From the NCBI GenBank assembly GCA_021782995.1, contig JAJXUI010000003.1:53568-117567 (forward strand): a stretch of DNA of 64,000 bases, in the 5' to 3' direction. The DNA is from Pseudomonadota bacterium (GTDB lineage Bacteria; Pseudomonadota; Gammaproteobacteria; Burkholderiales; Gallionellaceae). Below, one piece after another: positions 50,796 through 60,903 of the stretch (within the stretch, counting starts at the first letter, position 1; each line of letters opens with the position of its first letter). Below the pieces are notes generated by a model, which was not told where the DNA came from, ran no database searches, and saw only the letters and a program-made list of their open reading frames with translations. Position numbers and translations under genes: made by a program.

Positions 50796-53435
50796 GTGAG
50801 AAAATTCTATATCAACTTGGGTCTTAAGCTTATATTCATCGTTGTCGTGGGGGTGCTGCTGGTCTTCACGTCATTCGGCTTGATACGCCTGTATGTTGAA
50901 AGAAATGACCTGTACAACCAGATGCAACTTTCCGGGCAGGAAAGGACTGAGCTGGTGGCGGAATCCCTGTCCAATCTTCTGGTCGCCTTTGATTACAGCA
51001 ACATCGAGTCGCTCTGCGAACGTATCGTCAGGATGCAGGATGTCAAGCAGATTAAGGTGTTCGGGCGTAATGGCCGGTTGATGGTTGATCGCACCAGCAG
51101 CGATTTCAAGGCAGACAGCAACGGTTTGCAATTCACCTCTCCGGTAGTTTTTTCCGGAGAAACGATAGGCAGGGTGGATCTCGAAATATCACTTGACCGC
51201 TATGAGCAGAAAATCAAGGTGGTATACCGCAATGTTGCTGCTGCAGTAATTTTTTCCACATGCTTTTTCATCATCCTGATATACCTTACCGTTTCACGCT
51301 TCGTGGTCAACCCGATTTCCAGGCTGAGCAAGGCTGCAGACCGGCTGGCAGTAGGAGATTACGAGGCGGAACTCCCGGCTGCCACGGGCGATGAAATGGG
51401 GAACCTGATCCGGGCCTTTTCTTTGATGCGGGAAAGCCGGAAACTGAATGAAGCACGGCTCCAGGCCGTGTTTGAGCAGTCACCCGATGCGTTCATCCAG
51501 CTCGACAGTAACGGCGCAATCATCGACTGGAACGACAAGGCGGAACTGGTCTGGGGCTACAGCAAGGCTGATGTACTGGGAAATAACTTCAGCATCGTGA
51601 TGCCGGCGCCTGAACTGGGGCTGAATCCCGGATACCGCAAGTGTTACCAGAAATCCGAAGGCGTGATAGGCGAGATCCGCGAAGTCATCGGGCAGCGCAA
51701 GAATGGCAAACTGTTTCCGCTGGAATTGCGAACCAGCGAAGTACATCTGGACCATGGCGATGCTTTTCTGGTGCTGGCCCGCGACATAACCGAACGCAAG
51801 GATAACGAGAACAGGCTGCTGGATGCAATGAAGGCTGCAGAAGCTGCGAATGCGGCGAAAAGTGCATTCCTGTCCAACATGAGCCATGAGATCAGGACGC
51901 CGATGAACAGCATTATCGGCATGAGCAAGCTGGCGATGAAAACCCACCTGAATGCCAAACAGCACGATTACCTGAGCAAGATAGAATACTCGGCGGCACA
52001 TCTCCTGGGCCTGATCAACGACATACTGGACTTTTCCAAGATCGAGGCAAACCGGCTGGAACTGGAAGCGTCCGATTTCGAGCTCGATACATTGCTGGAA
52101 AGCCTGAATGGCCAGCTTGCGCACAGTGCGGCAAGCAAGAAACTCAAACTCGAATTCGATGTCGACAGACAGCTTGACGTGCCTTTGTCCGGCGATGCCA
52201 TGCGCTTGTCGCAGGTATTGCTCAATTACATCAGCAACGCGATCAAGTTTACCGAAACGGGCAAGGTGACGGTTCACGCCATGCTGCTTGAGGCGCATGA
52301 CGATAGATACCTGATCCGTTTCGAGGTACGTGACACCGGTATCGGCCTGACACAGCAGGAAATCAGCAACCTGTTCCATCCATTCCACCAGGCTGATGTC
52401 TCCACGACACGGCGGTATGGCGGGTCTGGCCTGGGGCTGGCCATCAGCAAGCAACTGGTTGAGCTGATGGGCGGTATGGTGGGGGTGGAAAGTACGCCGG
52501 GTGAAGGCAGCACATTCTGGTTTACGGTCACCCTCAGCAAGGGAGACAAGCCAGATATGGCGATGCGAAAGAGGGAGGCTAAGGCAGTCGATGTGTCTTT
52601 CCTGGCAGGATTATCCATCCTGCTGGTCGAGGATAACCCCTTCAACCAGCAGGTCGCGGTAGAACTGCTGAATGATGTTGGCGCAGCTGTCAGCATCGCC
52701 AGTAATGGCCGTGAAGCGATCAACATGCTGACAGCGCACCGATTTGACTGCGTGCTGATGGATGTGCAAATGCCCGTGATGGACGGGCTGGAGGCAACAC
52801 GGCTAATTCGCTCGAATCCCGAACTCGCTGGAATACGCATTATCGCCATGACGGCCAATGCCGGACGTGAAGACCGCGAGCGCTGTTTTGCGGCCGGCAT
52901 GAACTACTTCATCACCAAACCTGTATTTGCCAATAACCTGTATGCGGTGCTTGCGGAATGCCTGAAAAGCGCGGCGGGTAATGGTCAGTTGATGGCTTAT
53001 GCCAACCCGGAACCGGCTCCGGAAGTGCCGTTGATGGCTGCAACAGTGATAGCCGGAAAACATGATGCGGGAGCAGATATGCCGGAACGCAAAGTGATTG
53101 ACCTGTCCATACTTTCAAAAATGCTTTCGTCCGATCCGGACAAGGTGCGGAAATTCTCGCTCAAGTACCTGCTATCGGCTAAGCAGGGACTGGAGGAAAT
53201 TGATGCTGCGCTGGCCGAGGCCAACCTGGAAAAGCTGGCCGCACTTGGTCACCGCAACAAATCACCTGCCAGAACGGTTGGTGCATTGTCATATGCGGAA
53301 TTATGCCAGTCGCTGGAAAAATTCAAGCATGGTGGCGAGATTGAAGAAGCGCGGGAACTGGTAGGGCAGCTGCACCAGATGTATGAAAGGATAGCAGAGC
53401 AGATTGGCAAGGAAACAGCGGGTCAGGGGACTTGA
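50796..53435 (+). CDS. Membrane hybrid sensor histidine kinase (HAMP, PAS, HisKA, HATPase, receiver, Hpt)
   Basis: 879 aa, GTG start; FLSNMSHEIRTPMNSIIGMSKLAM, GGSGLGLAISKQL, LLVEDNPFNQQVA. Confidence 0.92.
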   Translation: MRKFYINLGLKLIFIVVVGVLLVFTSFGLIRLYVERNDLYNQMQLSGQERTELVAESLSNLLVAFDYSNIESLCERIVRMQDVKQIKVFGRNGRLMVDRTSSDFKADSNGLQFTSPVVFSGETIGRVDLEISLDRYEQKIKVVYRNVAAAVIFSTCFFIILIYLTVSRFVVNPISRLSKAADRLAVGDYEAELPAATGDEMGNLIRAFSLMRESRKLNEARLQAVFEQSPDAFIQLDSNGAIIDWNDKAELVWGYSKADVLGNNFSIVMPAPELGLNPGYRKCYQKSEGVIGEIREVIGQRKNGKLFPLELRTSEVHLDHGDAFLVLARDITERKDNENRLLDAMKAAEAANAAKSAFLSNMSHEIRTPMNSIIGMSKLAMKTHLNAKQHDYLSKIEYSAAHLLGLINDILDFSKIEANRLELEASDFELDTLLESLNGQLAHSAASKKLKLEFDVDRQLDVPLSGDAMRLSQVLLNYISNAIKFTETGKVTVHAMLLEAHDDRYLIRFEVRDTGIGLTQQEISNLFHPFHQADVSTTRRYGGSGLGLAISKQLVELMGGMVGVESTPGEGSTFWFTVTLSKGDKPDMAMRKREAKAVDVSFLAGLSILLVEDNPFNQQVAVELLNDVGAAVSIASNGREAINMLTAHRFDCVLMDVQMPVMDGLEATRLIRSNPELAGIRIIAMTANAGREDRERCFAAGMNYFITKPVFANNLYAVLAECLKSAAGNGQLMAYANPEPAPEVPLMAATVIAGKHDAGADMPERKVIDLSILSKMLSSDPDKVRKFSLKYLLSAKQGLEEIDAALAEANLEKLAALGHRNKSPARTVGALSYAELCQSLEKFKHGGEIEEARELVGQLHQMYERIAEQIGKETAGQGT

Positions 53436-54337
53436 AATTGAATAATCAAAAATTCCATTTGCTGGTGGTCGATGATGAGGCTTTCAACCGGGAAATCCTC
53501 GCCGAGATGCTGTCGGGTGCCGGATATGAGGTGATCCAGGCGGCGGATGGGGAAGATGCCTGGGAAATCCTGAATGGCGGACAATACAAATTTTCAACTG
53601 TACTGCTGGACCGAATGATGCCGCGCCTGGATGGCATGGCATTGCTTGCACGCATGAAGGCTGACAGCCGGTTTGCCAATTTGCCGGTGATCTTCCAGAC
53701 TGCCATTGACCAGCCGCAGGATATTGCCGAAGGCATCAAGGCAGGTGCCTTCTATTATCTGATCAAGCCGGTGGATGAGCGCGTGCTGTTTGCGATTGTG
53801 CAAAGTGCAATCGGTTTCTACAAACTGACCGGTACCACGGTCTTGCCTGAAGTGGCGGAAGAGATAGATCTTTCCCGCGCCATCAAGTGTTGCGAATTCA
53901 GGTTCCGCACCCTGCTGGAAGCCAGGTCGGTCGCCAAGGCGCTGGCCGGGTTTTACCCCGAGCCAAAACGTGCCTATTTCGGCATCCTGGAACTGCTGGT
54001 CAATGCGGTGGAGCATGGAAACCTGTCGATCACCTATGGAGAAAAAACCAGGCTGCTGCAACAGGGCTTGTGGGAAAGGGAAATTGGCCACCGTCTGCAT
54101 CTTCCAGAATATGCTTCGAGGCAGGTCTTGGTCCGGGTTGAAGGCGAACAGGACAGGATACGGCTGGAGGTGCTGGATGAGGGTGACGGTTTCAACTGGC
54201 AGGACTATATGGAAATTTCACCAGAACGCGTGTTCGATCCAAACGGCCGGGGCATCGCGATGAGCAAGATGACCAGTTTCGACAGCCTGGAATACCTCGA
54301 CAAGGGAAACCATCTGGTCGCCATCGTCAATCTCTGA
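53432..54337 (+). CDS. Response regulator with RsbW-like HATPase output domain
   Basis: Receiver LLVVDDEAFNREIL...LLDRMMPRLDGMALL; C-terminal ILELLVNAVEHGNL (N-box) and DEGDGFNW (G1). Confidence 0.88.
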   Translation: MKLNNQKFHLLVVDDEAFNREILAEMLSGAGYEVIQAADGEDAWEILNGGQYKFSTVLLDRMMPRLDGMALLARMKADSRFANLPVIFQTAIDQPQDIAEGIKAGAFYYLIKPVDERVLFAIVQSAIGFYKLTGTTVLPEVAEEIDLSRAIKCCEFRFRTLLEARSVAKALAGFYPEPKRAYFGILELLVNAVEHGNLSITYGEKTRLLQQGLWEREIGHRLHLPEYASRQVLVRVEGEQDRIRLEVLDEGDGFNWQDYMEISPERVFDPNGRGIAMSKMTSFDSLEYLDKGNHLVAIVNL

Positions 54338-54446
54338 CCCCGAAAGCTGCGCAATGCAGCGAACTGCAGCAGAAATTCCTGCCTATTTCCCGCCTTGATC
54401 TGGCGCTGAATCTCGATAATGGCCGTGACATAGCGGGAAATGGGTC

Positions 54447-55622
54447 ATGGCAGAAGAAAGCGATCTCGAAAAAACGGAACAACCGTCGCAGCAGCGGCTG
54501 GACAAGGCACGTGAACAGGGCCAGGTTGCGCGTTCGCGCGAGCTGACCACCTTCATGATGCTGCTGGCGGGCGGCTCCATGCTGTACCTGATGGGCAGCA
54601 CCATCGCGCAGAAGCTGGTCAAGCTGCTGCATAACGGGCTCACGCTGGACAAGCGTTTGGCCTATGACCCCTCACAGCTGATGCCGCACCTGCATGCACT
54701 TTCTTCCAGCGCCCTGCTGGCCATGTTGCCTTTCCTGTTCCTGTTGCTGGCTGCCGCCGTGCTGTCGCCGTTGATGCTGAATGGCTGGCTGTTCACGCTC
54801 AATCCGCTGCAACCGAATTTTTCCCGGATGAACCCGATTACCGGCATCGGTCGCATGTTTTCGACCAATAGCCTGGTCGAGTTGCTGAAGGCGATCGCCA
54901 AGGCAATCGTGGTCGGAGGCGTAGGGGCATGGGCCATCTGGCATCACAAGGATGCCGTGATGCTGCTGATGACACAGCCTTTGCAGTCGGCGATTCCGCA
55001 GCTGGGCAGCCTGATGTGGGGCTGCTTCATCGCGATCATGGGCGGCATGCTGCTGATCGCCGCGGTGGATGTGCCTTTCCAGCTGTACGAGCACAACAAG
55101 AAACTCAAGATGACCAAGGAAGAGGTGCGGCAGGAAGCCAAGGAAACGGAAGGCAATCCGGAGGTCAAGGGCCGCATTCGCAGGCTGCAGCGTGAAATGG
55201 CGCAGCGCCGCATGATGAGCGAAATCCCCACGGCGGATGTGGTGGTCACCAACCCGACCCATTTCTCCGTGGCGTTGAAGTACAAGGAAAACGGCATGCG
55301 TGCGCCGATGGTGGTGGCAAAAGGCACCCAGCTGACCGCGTTGCGCATCCGCGAAATTGCGGCGGAACACCATGTGCCGGTGCTGGAGACACCACCGCTG
55401 GCACGTGCACTGTACAAGCATACCGAGATCGGTGAAACCATCCCCGAAGCACTGTATACAGCAGTGGCCGAGGTGCTGGCCTATATCTACCAGCTAAAGC
55501 GTTACCAGAAGGAAGGCGGCAATGCGCCGCGCGCACCACAGGCGCTGCCGGTACCGGCAGAGCTCGACCCCGCCAACAGCGGACCGGTGCCGGTTGAAGA
55601 AAACATAGAGGAAGGTGAATGA
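54447..55622 (+). CDS. flhB: Flagellar export apparatus protein FlhB
   Basis: SDLEKTEQPSQQRLDKAREQGQVARSREL, autocleavage NPTH motif. Confidence 0.96.
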   Translation: MAEESDLEKTEQPSQQRLDKAREQGQVARSRELTTFMMLLAGGSMLYLMGSTIAQKLVKLLHNGLTLDKRLAYDPSQLMPHLHALSSSALLAMLPFLFLLLAAAVLSPLMLNGWLFTLNPLQPNFSRMNPITGIGRMFSTNSLVELLKAIAKAIVVGGVGAWAIWHHKDAVMLLMTQPLQSAIPQLGSLMWGCFIAIMGGMLLIAAVDVPFQLYEHNKKLKMTKEEVRQEAKETEGNPEVKGRIRRLQREMAQRRMMSEIPTADVVVTNPTHFSVALKYKENGMRAPMVVAKGTQLTALRIREIAAEHHVPVLETPPLARALYKHTEIGETIPEALYTAVAEVLAYIYQLKRYQKEGGNAPRAPQALPVPAELDPANSGPVPVEENIEEGE

Positions 55623-57703
55623 CCATGCTGCAATCCCTGCAAGAATTTATCAAGCGCGTCGGCCTGCGCAACCTGGCCGGGCCGGTGCTGATCGTGATGA
55701 TCCTGGCGATGATGGTGCTGCCGCTGCCGCCACTGATGCTGGATATGCTGTTCACCTTCAATATCGCGATGGCGATCATGGTGCTGCTGGTCAGCATGAA
55801 CACCACGCATCCGCTGGAGTTTGCCGTGTTTCCCACCGTGCTGCTGCTGACCACTTTGATGCGGCTGTCGCTGAATGTCGCCTCCACCCGCGTAGTGCTG
55901 TTAAAGGGCCATGAAGGGGCGGATGCGGCAGGCAAGGTGATCGAATCGTTCGGCCACTTCCTGGTCGGCGGGAATTATGCAGTGGGCATCGTGGTATTCA
56001 TCATCCTTGTCGTGATCAACTTCATGGTCATCACCAAGGGTGCCGGACGTATCGCGGAAGTCGGCGCGCGTTTCACCCTGGATGCGATGCCCGGCAAGCA
56101 GATGGCGATCGATGCCGACCTCAATGCCGGCCTGATCGGCGAAGATGTGGCGAGGTCGCGTCGCGCCGCTGTCGCACAGGAAGCAGAGTTCTACGGCGCG
56201 ATGGATGGTGCCAGCAAATTCGTGCGCGGCGATGCGATCGCCGGCATCATCATCCTGGCAATCAACCTGATCGGCGGTTTTGTGGTGGGTGTGCTGCAAC
56301 ACAACATGGATATCGCCAATGCGGTGAAAAACTACACCCTGCTGGCAATCGGTGACGGTCTGGTGGCGCAGATTCCCGCGCTGGTCATCTCCACTGCAGC
56401 CGGCCTGATTGTCAGTCGCGTAGCCAGTGAGCACAACATCGGCCAGCAGCTGGTGCGCCAGCTGCTGAACCAGCCTGCCGTCATCATCCTTGCCGCTGTC
56501 ATCATCGGCGCAATGGGACTGATTCCCGGCATGCCGCATTTTGCCTTCCTGTTCCTGGCCGGCGCCATGGGCGGGCTGGCCTATTACCTGATCAAGAAAG
56601 ATGAGCGCAGGGAAGAAGTGGCAGAAGAGCCGGTCGATCTGGCGGCGATGCCCGCAGTGGAAAACACCGAAGCCAGCTGGGAAGACGTTTCTCAGGTGGA
56701 TGTGCTGGGTCTGGAAGTGGGGTATCGCCTGATCTCGCTGGTAGACAAGGCACAGGATGGCGACCTGCTGCGGCGCATCAAGGGCATCCGCAAGAAATTC
56801 ACGCAGGATATCGGCTTCCTGCCGCCGCCGGTGCATATCCGTGACAATCTTGAACTGCGGCCGAATGCCTACCGCATCACCCTGAAGGGAGCGGAAATCG
56901 GCAGCGGAGAAGCTTATCCCAACATGTTCCTGGCCATCGATCCGGGCAATGTCACCGGTGAAATCCAGGGTTCACCCACCCGCGATCCGGCATTCGGCCT
57001 GCCGGCGAGGTGGATCGAGGCAGACTTGCGCGACCAGGCGCAGGCGATGGGCTATACCGTGGTCGATGCCAGCACCGTGGTGGCCACCCATATCAGCCAC
57101 CTGATCAATACCAACAGCGCAGAACTGCTCGGCCGCCAGGAACTGCAGCAACTGCTCGACCATCTCGCCAAGTTTGCGCCCAAGCTGACCGAAGACCTGG
57201 TGCCCAAGCTGCTGCCGCTGGCCACCGTGCAGAAAGTGCTGCAGAACCTGCTGGAAGAAGGCATGCATATCCGCGACATGCGCACCATCCTCGAGAGCCT
57301 GACCGAACATGCCGGCCAGACGCAGGATGCATTTGCGCTTACCACGCAGGTGCGGATGGCGCTGGGACCGGCCATCGTGCAGCAGCTGTATCCTGCGCAA
57401 CAGGAACTGCAGGTCATCGGCATGGACAAGGAACTGGAGTACGTGCTGGCACAGGCACTGCAGGCCGGCGGCGGCAAGGCCATCGAGCCCGGCCTCGCCA
57501 ATACACTGTTGCGCGAAACGCAATCTGCAGTGGAAACCCAGGAGCAGCAAGGCTATCCCGCCGTCCTGCTGGTGCCCGGCCAGTTGCGTGACCTGATGGC
57601 ACGATTCCTCAAGCGCACCTTGCCGCAATTGCGCGTGCTGTCGCAGGAAGAGATTCCCGGCTTCAAGAGCATACGGGTGACCTCGGTGGTGGGTGGCAGG
57701 TAA
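55619..57703 (+). CDS. flhA: Flagellar export apparatus protein FlhA
   Basis: 694 aa; FPTVLLLTTLMRLSLNVASTRVVLLKGHEG, FVRGDAIAGIII. Confidence 0.97.
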   Translation: MTMLQSLQEFIKRVGLRNLAGPVLIVMILAMMVLPLPPLMLDMLFTFNIAMAIMVLLVSMNTTHPLEFAVFPTVLLLTTLMRLSLNVASTRVVLLKGHEGADAAGKVIESFGHFLVGGNYAVGIVVFIILVVINFMVITKGAGRIAEVGARFTLDAMPGKQMAIDADLNAGLIGEDVARSRRAAVAQEAEFYGAMDGASKFVRGDAIAGIIILAINLIGGFVVGVLQHNMDIANAVKNYTLLAIGDGLVAQIPALVISTAAGLIVSRVASEHNIGQQLVRQLLNQPAVIILAAVIIGAMGLIPGMPHFAFLFLAGAMGGLAYYLIKKDERREEVAEEPVDLAAMPAVENTEASWEDVSQVDVLGLEVGYRLISLVDKAQDGDLLRRIKGIRKKFTQDIGFLPPPVHIRDNLELRPNAYRITLKGAEIGSGEAYPNMFLAIDPGNVTGEIQGSPTRDPAFGLPARWIEADLRDQAQAMGYTVVDASTVVATHISHLINTNSAELLGRQELQQLLDHLAKFAPKLTEDLVPKLLPLATVQKVLQNLLEEGMHIRDMRTILESLTEHAGQTQDAFALTTQVRMALGPAIVQQLYPAQQELQVIGMDKELEYVLAQALQAGGGKAIEPGLANTLLRETQSAVETQEQQGYPAVLLVPGQLRDLMARFLKRTLPQLRVLSQEEIPGFKSIRVTSVVGGR

Positions 57704-57734
57704 TCATATCTATTTGATTAAATTAAATTATTTC

Positions 57735-57765
57735 AAGGCGCTTTCGCGTGGATCGAAAGCGCCTT
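57735..57765. terminator. Strong hairpin between flhA and flhF (attenuator/terminator-like)
   Basis: AAGGCGCTTTCG-N7-CGAAAGCGCCTT perfect 12-bp stem. Confidence 0.55.
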
Positions 57766-57916
57766 TCTGTTGCCGCCCGCATCTTCAATCAGGTCCTGGA
57801 AATTCTGCCCCATGAATTGAGCGGGATTTCCCTGTTTATTTCCCCGACCACTTTCATCCCGTATCGAGATAATGCAAGCAAGCAAAGGCGGTTTGAATTC
57901 TTGCCGGGAGCAGAAC

Positions 57917-59290
57917 ATGAATGTCAGAAAATTTACAGCAGCGACCACCCGCGATGCCCTGCAGCAGGTGAAGGAAGAAATGGGCGACAACGCAGTGATC
58001 CTGTCCAACCGCAAAGTACAGGGCGGCGTGGAAATCATGGCGATGACCGATCAGGCGCTGACCGACATCACCGGTACTCATGCCGCAATGGCCGAAGCCG
58101 CAGAAACACGGGTGGCAAACCTGCCCGAGCTGTCTGCAGAAACCGATGTCTACAGCGTGCCCAAAAAACCGGCACAGCCGGTGTTTGGCGCAAGCACGCT
58201 GCAGGCGCGCAGGGAAATGCGGCCCGAGCCGGCAAAAATCGCCAAGCCGGTACGCATCAACCCGGCACGCGCGGCAGCCAGCCCTGCCGCCGAACCAGTA
58301 AGCTTGCCGGCCGCGGCACCAGCACCTGCACCAGCCATCACGCCGCATGACCAGCAGGTGCTGGTGAAGGAAATCAAATCCATGCGCAACATGCTGCAGG
58401 AACAGTTCAACAACCTGTCCTGGTCCGACATGCAGCAGCGCGACCCCAAGCGCAGCAAGCTGCTGCGCAACCTGGTGAATGCCGGGTTCAGCACAGCCCT
58501 TGCGCACAAGTTTCTCGAAAAAATGCCTGCCAATGCCGACATGGCATGGATCAACCAGGTGCTCACGCATAACCTGCGCGTGGCCACCCAGGCGGAAGAT
58601 GTGGTGGTGCGCGGCGGCGTATATGCGCTGATCGGCCCCACCGGTGTCGGCAAGACAACCACCACCGCCAAGCTGGCGGCGCGCGCCGTGGTGCGTTATG
58701 GCGCGGACAGCGTCGCGCTGATCACCACCGACAGCTACCGTATCGGCGCACTGGAACAGCTGCGTATCTATGGCAAGATCCTTGGTGTGGCCGTGCATGC
58801 CGCGCGCGATACCAGCGACCTGCGCATCACGCTTTCCGGCCTCAAGCACAAACGCCTGGTGCTGATCGACACCATGGGCATGGGTCAGCGCGACAAGCGA
58901 CTGGCGGAGCAGGCGGCCATGTTTGATGCGGCCGGCGTGCAGCGCCTGCTGCTGCTAAACTCCACCAGCAGCGGCGATACGCTGGATGATGTGGTGCGCC
59001 AGTACAACGGCAGTGGCGTGATCGGCTGCATCGCCACCAAGCTTGATGAAGCGGCAACCATGGGTGCCGCGCTGGATGTGATGGTGCGGCACCGCCTGCC
59101 GCTGCACTATGTGGCAAACGGCCAGCGTGTGCCGGAAGACCTGCACGAAGTGAACATGGCCTACCTGCTGCACCGCACCTTTGAAAGCACCAGCAAACCG
59201 CCTGCATTCGCCATGCAGGAGCTGGATATCCCGGCGCTGATGGCCGGACATGCCGCGGTCAGCAGCGTACGGAGCGAGCATGCCTTCTGA
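57917..59290 (+). CDS. flhF: Flagellar SRP-like GTPase FlhF
   Basis: MNVRKFTAATTRDALQQVKEEMGDNAVILSNRKV; GPTGVGKTTTTAKLAAR. Confidence 0.95.
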   Translation: MNVRKFTAATTRDALQQVKEEMGDNAVILSNRKVQGGVEIMAMTDQALTDITGTHAAMAEAAETRVANLPELSAETDVYSVPKKPAQPVFGASTLQARREMRPEPAKIAKPVRINPARAAASPAAEPVSLPAAAPAPAPAITPHDQQVLVKEIKSMRNMLQEQFNNLSWSDMQQRDPKRSKLLRNLVNAGFSTALAHKFLEKMPANADMAWINQVLTHNLRVATQAEDVVVRGGVYALIGPTGVGKTTTTAKLAARAVVRYGADSVALITTDSYRIGALEQLRIYGKILGVAVHAARDTSDLRITLSGLKHKRLVLIDTMGMGQRDKRLAEQAAMFDAAGVQRLLLLNSTSSGDTLDDVVRQYNGSGVIGCIATKLDEAATMGAALDVMVRHRLPLHYVANGQRVPEDLHEVNMAYLLHRTFESTSKPPAFAMQELDIPALMAGHAAVSSVRSEHAF

Positions 59291-60158
59291 ACACACCTCA
59301 GACCAGGCTGAAGGCCTGCGCCGCCTACTGCTGCGGCCATCGTTGCGCGTCATCACGGTGGTCGGAGCACAGGACGGCATGGGCGCCACCAGTGTCGTCA
59401 CCGGGCTGGCACAGGCGCTCGCCCGGCAGGACAAGCAGGTACTGATACTGGACGAAAACCTGTCCAGCGAAAACGTTGCCAACCGCCTGCAGCTGAAACC
59501 CCGTTACGACCTGCTCAATACCGTGCGCGACCACATGCGCGTGCGCGAAGTGCTGCTGCATGCCTCTGCACGCGTGCATGTGCTGCCGGTGGCACGCGCA
59601 ATGCAGTCGCTTGCCACGCTGGATGACGAAACGGGCGCGCGCCTGCTCGACACCCTGAACTCGGCGACCTATGGCATGGATATCGTACTGGTGGATGCTG
59701 CGACCAGCGGCCACTCCGTCTGCACCACCCTGCAGGCGGATGAACCCTTGCTGCTGGTGCTGGACGGCACGCCGGAAGGCATTACCGCCAGCTATGCCCT
59801 GCTGAAGCAGATGGCACTGCAGCATGGGCGCCAGCGTTTCGATATACTGGTCAACAAGGTGCAGGACGAAGCAGAGGCCGGCAGGATATACGACAACATG
59901 GAAAGTGCCGCAAGGCGCTACCTTGCAGTCAAACTGCATTACCTCGGGCATGTCCCCCGTCCCGGGATGATGGGGGCAAACTTTCGTGCCGACCACCTCT
60001 TGCAGGCGGCAGATGCGCAAACCGCCCATGCCTTTGCCGGCCTGGCAGCCAGGCTGTTGCCGCCGGAGCGGGCAGAGGAAAACCACAAGGCGCTGGATAA
60101 CCTGATGGCCCGCATGGCCCTGCAGAAATCGGCCATGCCACGCAGGAAGGTGGCCTGA
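59280..60158 (+). CDS. flhG: FlhG/FleN-like MinD-family protein with degenerate Walker A
   Basis: VITVVGAQDGMGATSVVTGLAQALARQDKQVLILDENL; between flhF and fliA. Confidence 0.85.
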   Translation: MPSEHTSDQAEGLRRLLLRPSLRVITVVGAQDGMGATSVVTGLAQALARQDKQVLILDENLSSENVANRLQLKPRYDLLNTVRDHMRVREVLLHASARVHVLPVARAMQSLATLDDETGARLLDTLNSATYGMDIVLVDAATSGHSVCTTLQADEPLLLVLDGTPEGITASYALLKQMALQHGRQRFDILVNKVQDEAEAGRIYDNMESAARRYLAVKLHYLGHVPRPGMMGANFRADHLLQAADAQTAHAFAGLAARLLPPERAEENHKALDNLMARMALQKSAMPRRKVA

Positions 60159-60159
60159 C

Positions 60160-60903
60160 ATGATGCGGGCAAAACAGATAGAATTGGCCAATATGTATAA
60201 CGCCACCGGAATCAGCGACAAGGAGCAATGCCTGAAAGAGTATGCGCCACTGGTCAAGCGCATCGCCAATTTCATGATGCTCAAGCTGCCGCACAGCGTG
60301 CAGGTGGATGACCTGATCCAGGCCGGCATGATCGGCCTGCTCGATGCGGCCAATCGCTATGACGAGTTGCGCGGTGCACAATTCGAGACCTATGCCACGC
60401 AACGCATCCGCGGCGCCATGCTGGATGAATTGCGCGGTGCCGACTGGCTGCCGCGCAGCCTGCGCAGCGATTTGCGCAAGATTGAAAATGCCATCAGCCG
60501 TGCCCAGCAGCAACTGGGCAAGGCCCCCACCGAATCGGAAATTGCCAGCGAGCTGGGCGTGCCGTTGCTCGAATACCAGCAGATGCTGCAGGAAGCACGC
60601 GGCGCGCAACTGATGTATTACGAAGACTTCCACAGCGCGGAAGATGAGGATTTTTTCGAGCGCTATGAAATCGATGAAGAATCCAACCCGCTGGAAATGC
60701 TCAAGGACGACCGCTTCCGCCAGGCGCTGATCATGGCCATCGAAAAGCTGCCCGATCGCGAGAAACTGATGATGGCCATGCACTATGAGCAGGACATGAA
60801 CCTGCGTGAAATCGGTGAAGTGCTGGGTGTCAGCGAATCGCGGGTATGCCAGCTGCATAGCCAGGCGGTGTCGCGGTTGCGCAGCATGCTGGGAGGGCAC
60901 TGA
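60160..60903 (+). CDS. fliA: RNA polymerase sigma-28 factor FliA
   Basis: YAPLVKRIANFMMLKLPHSVQVDDLIQAGMIGLLDAANRYD; LREIGEVLGVSESRVCQLHSQAVSRLR. Confidence 0.96.
   Translation: MMRAKQIELANMYNATGISDKEQCLKEYAPLVKRIANFMMLKLPHSVQVDDLIQAGMIGLLDAANRYDELRGAQFETYATQRIRGAMLDELRGADWLPRSLRSDLRKIENAISRAQQQLGKAPTESEIASELGVPLLEYQQMLQEARGAQLMYYEDFHSAEDEDFFERYEIDEESNPLEMLKDDRFRQALIMAIEKLPDREKLMMAMHYEQDMNLREIGEVLGVSESRVCQLHSQAVSRLRSMLGGH

Noticed and set aside
51480-52454. 324-aa minus-strand ORF
   Set aside because: Antisense to the hybrid kinase HisKA/HATPase domains; no recognisable domain.
55901-56836. His/Gln-rich 311-aa minus-strand ORF
   Set aside because: Antisense to flhA; a codon-shadow product.
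59325-60353. 342-aa minus-strand ORF
   Set aside because: Antisense to flhG and fliA; no domain support.
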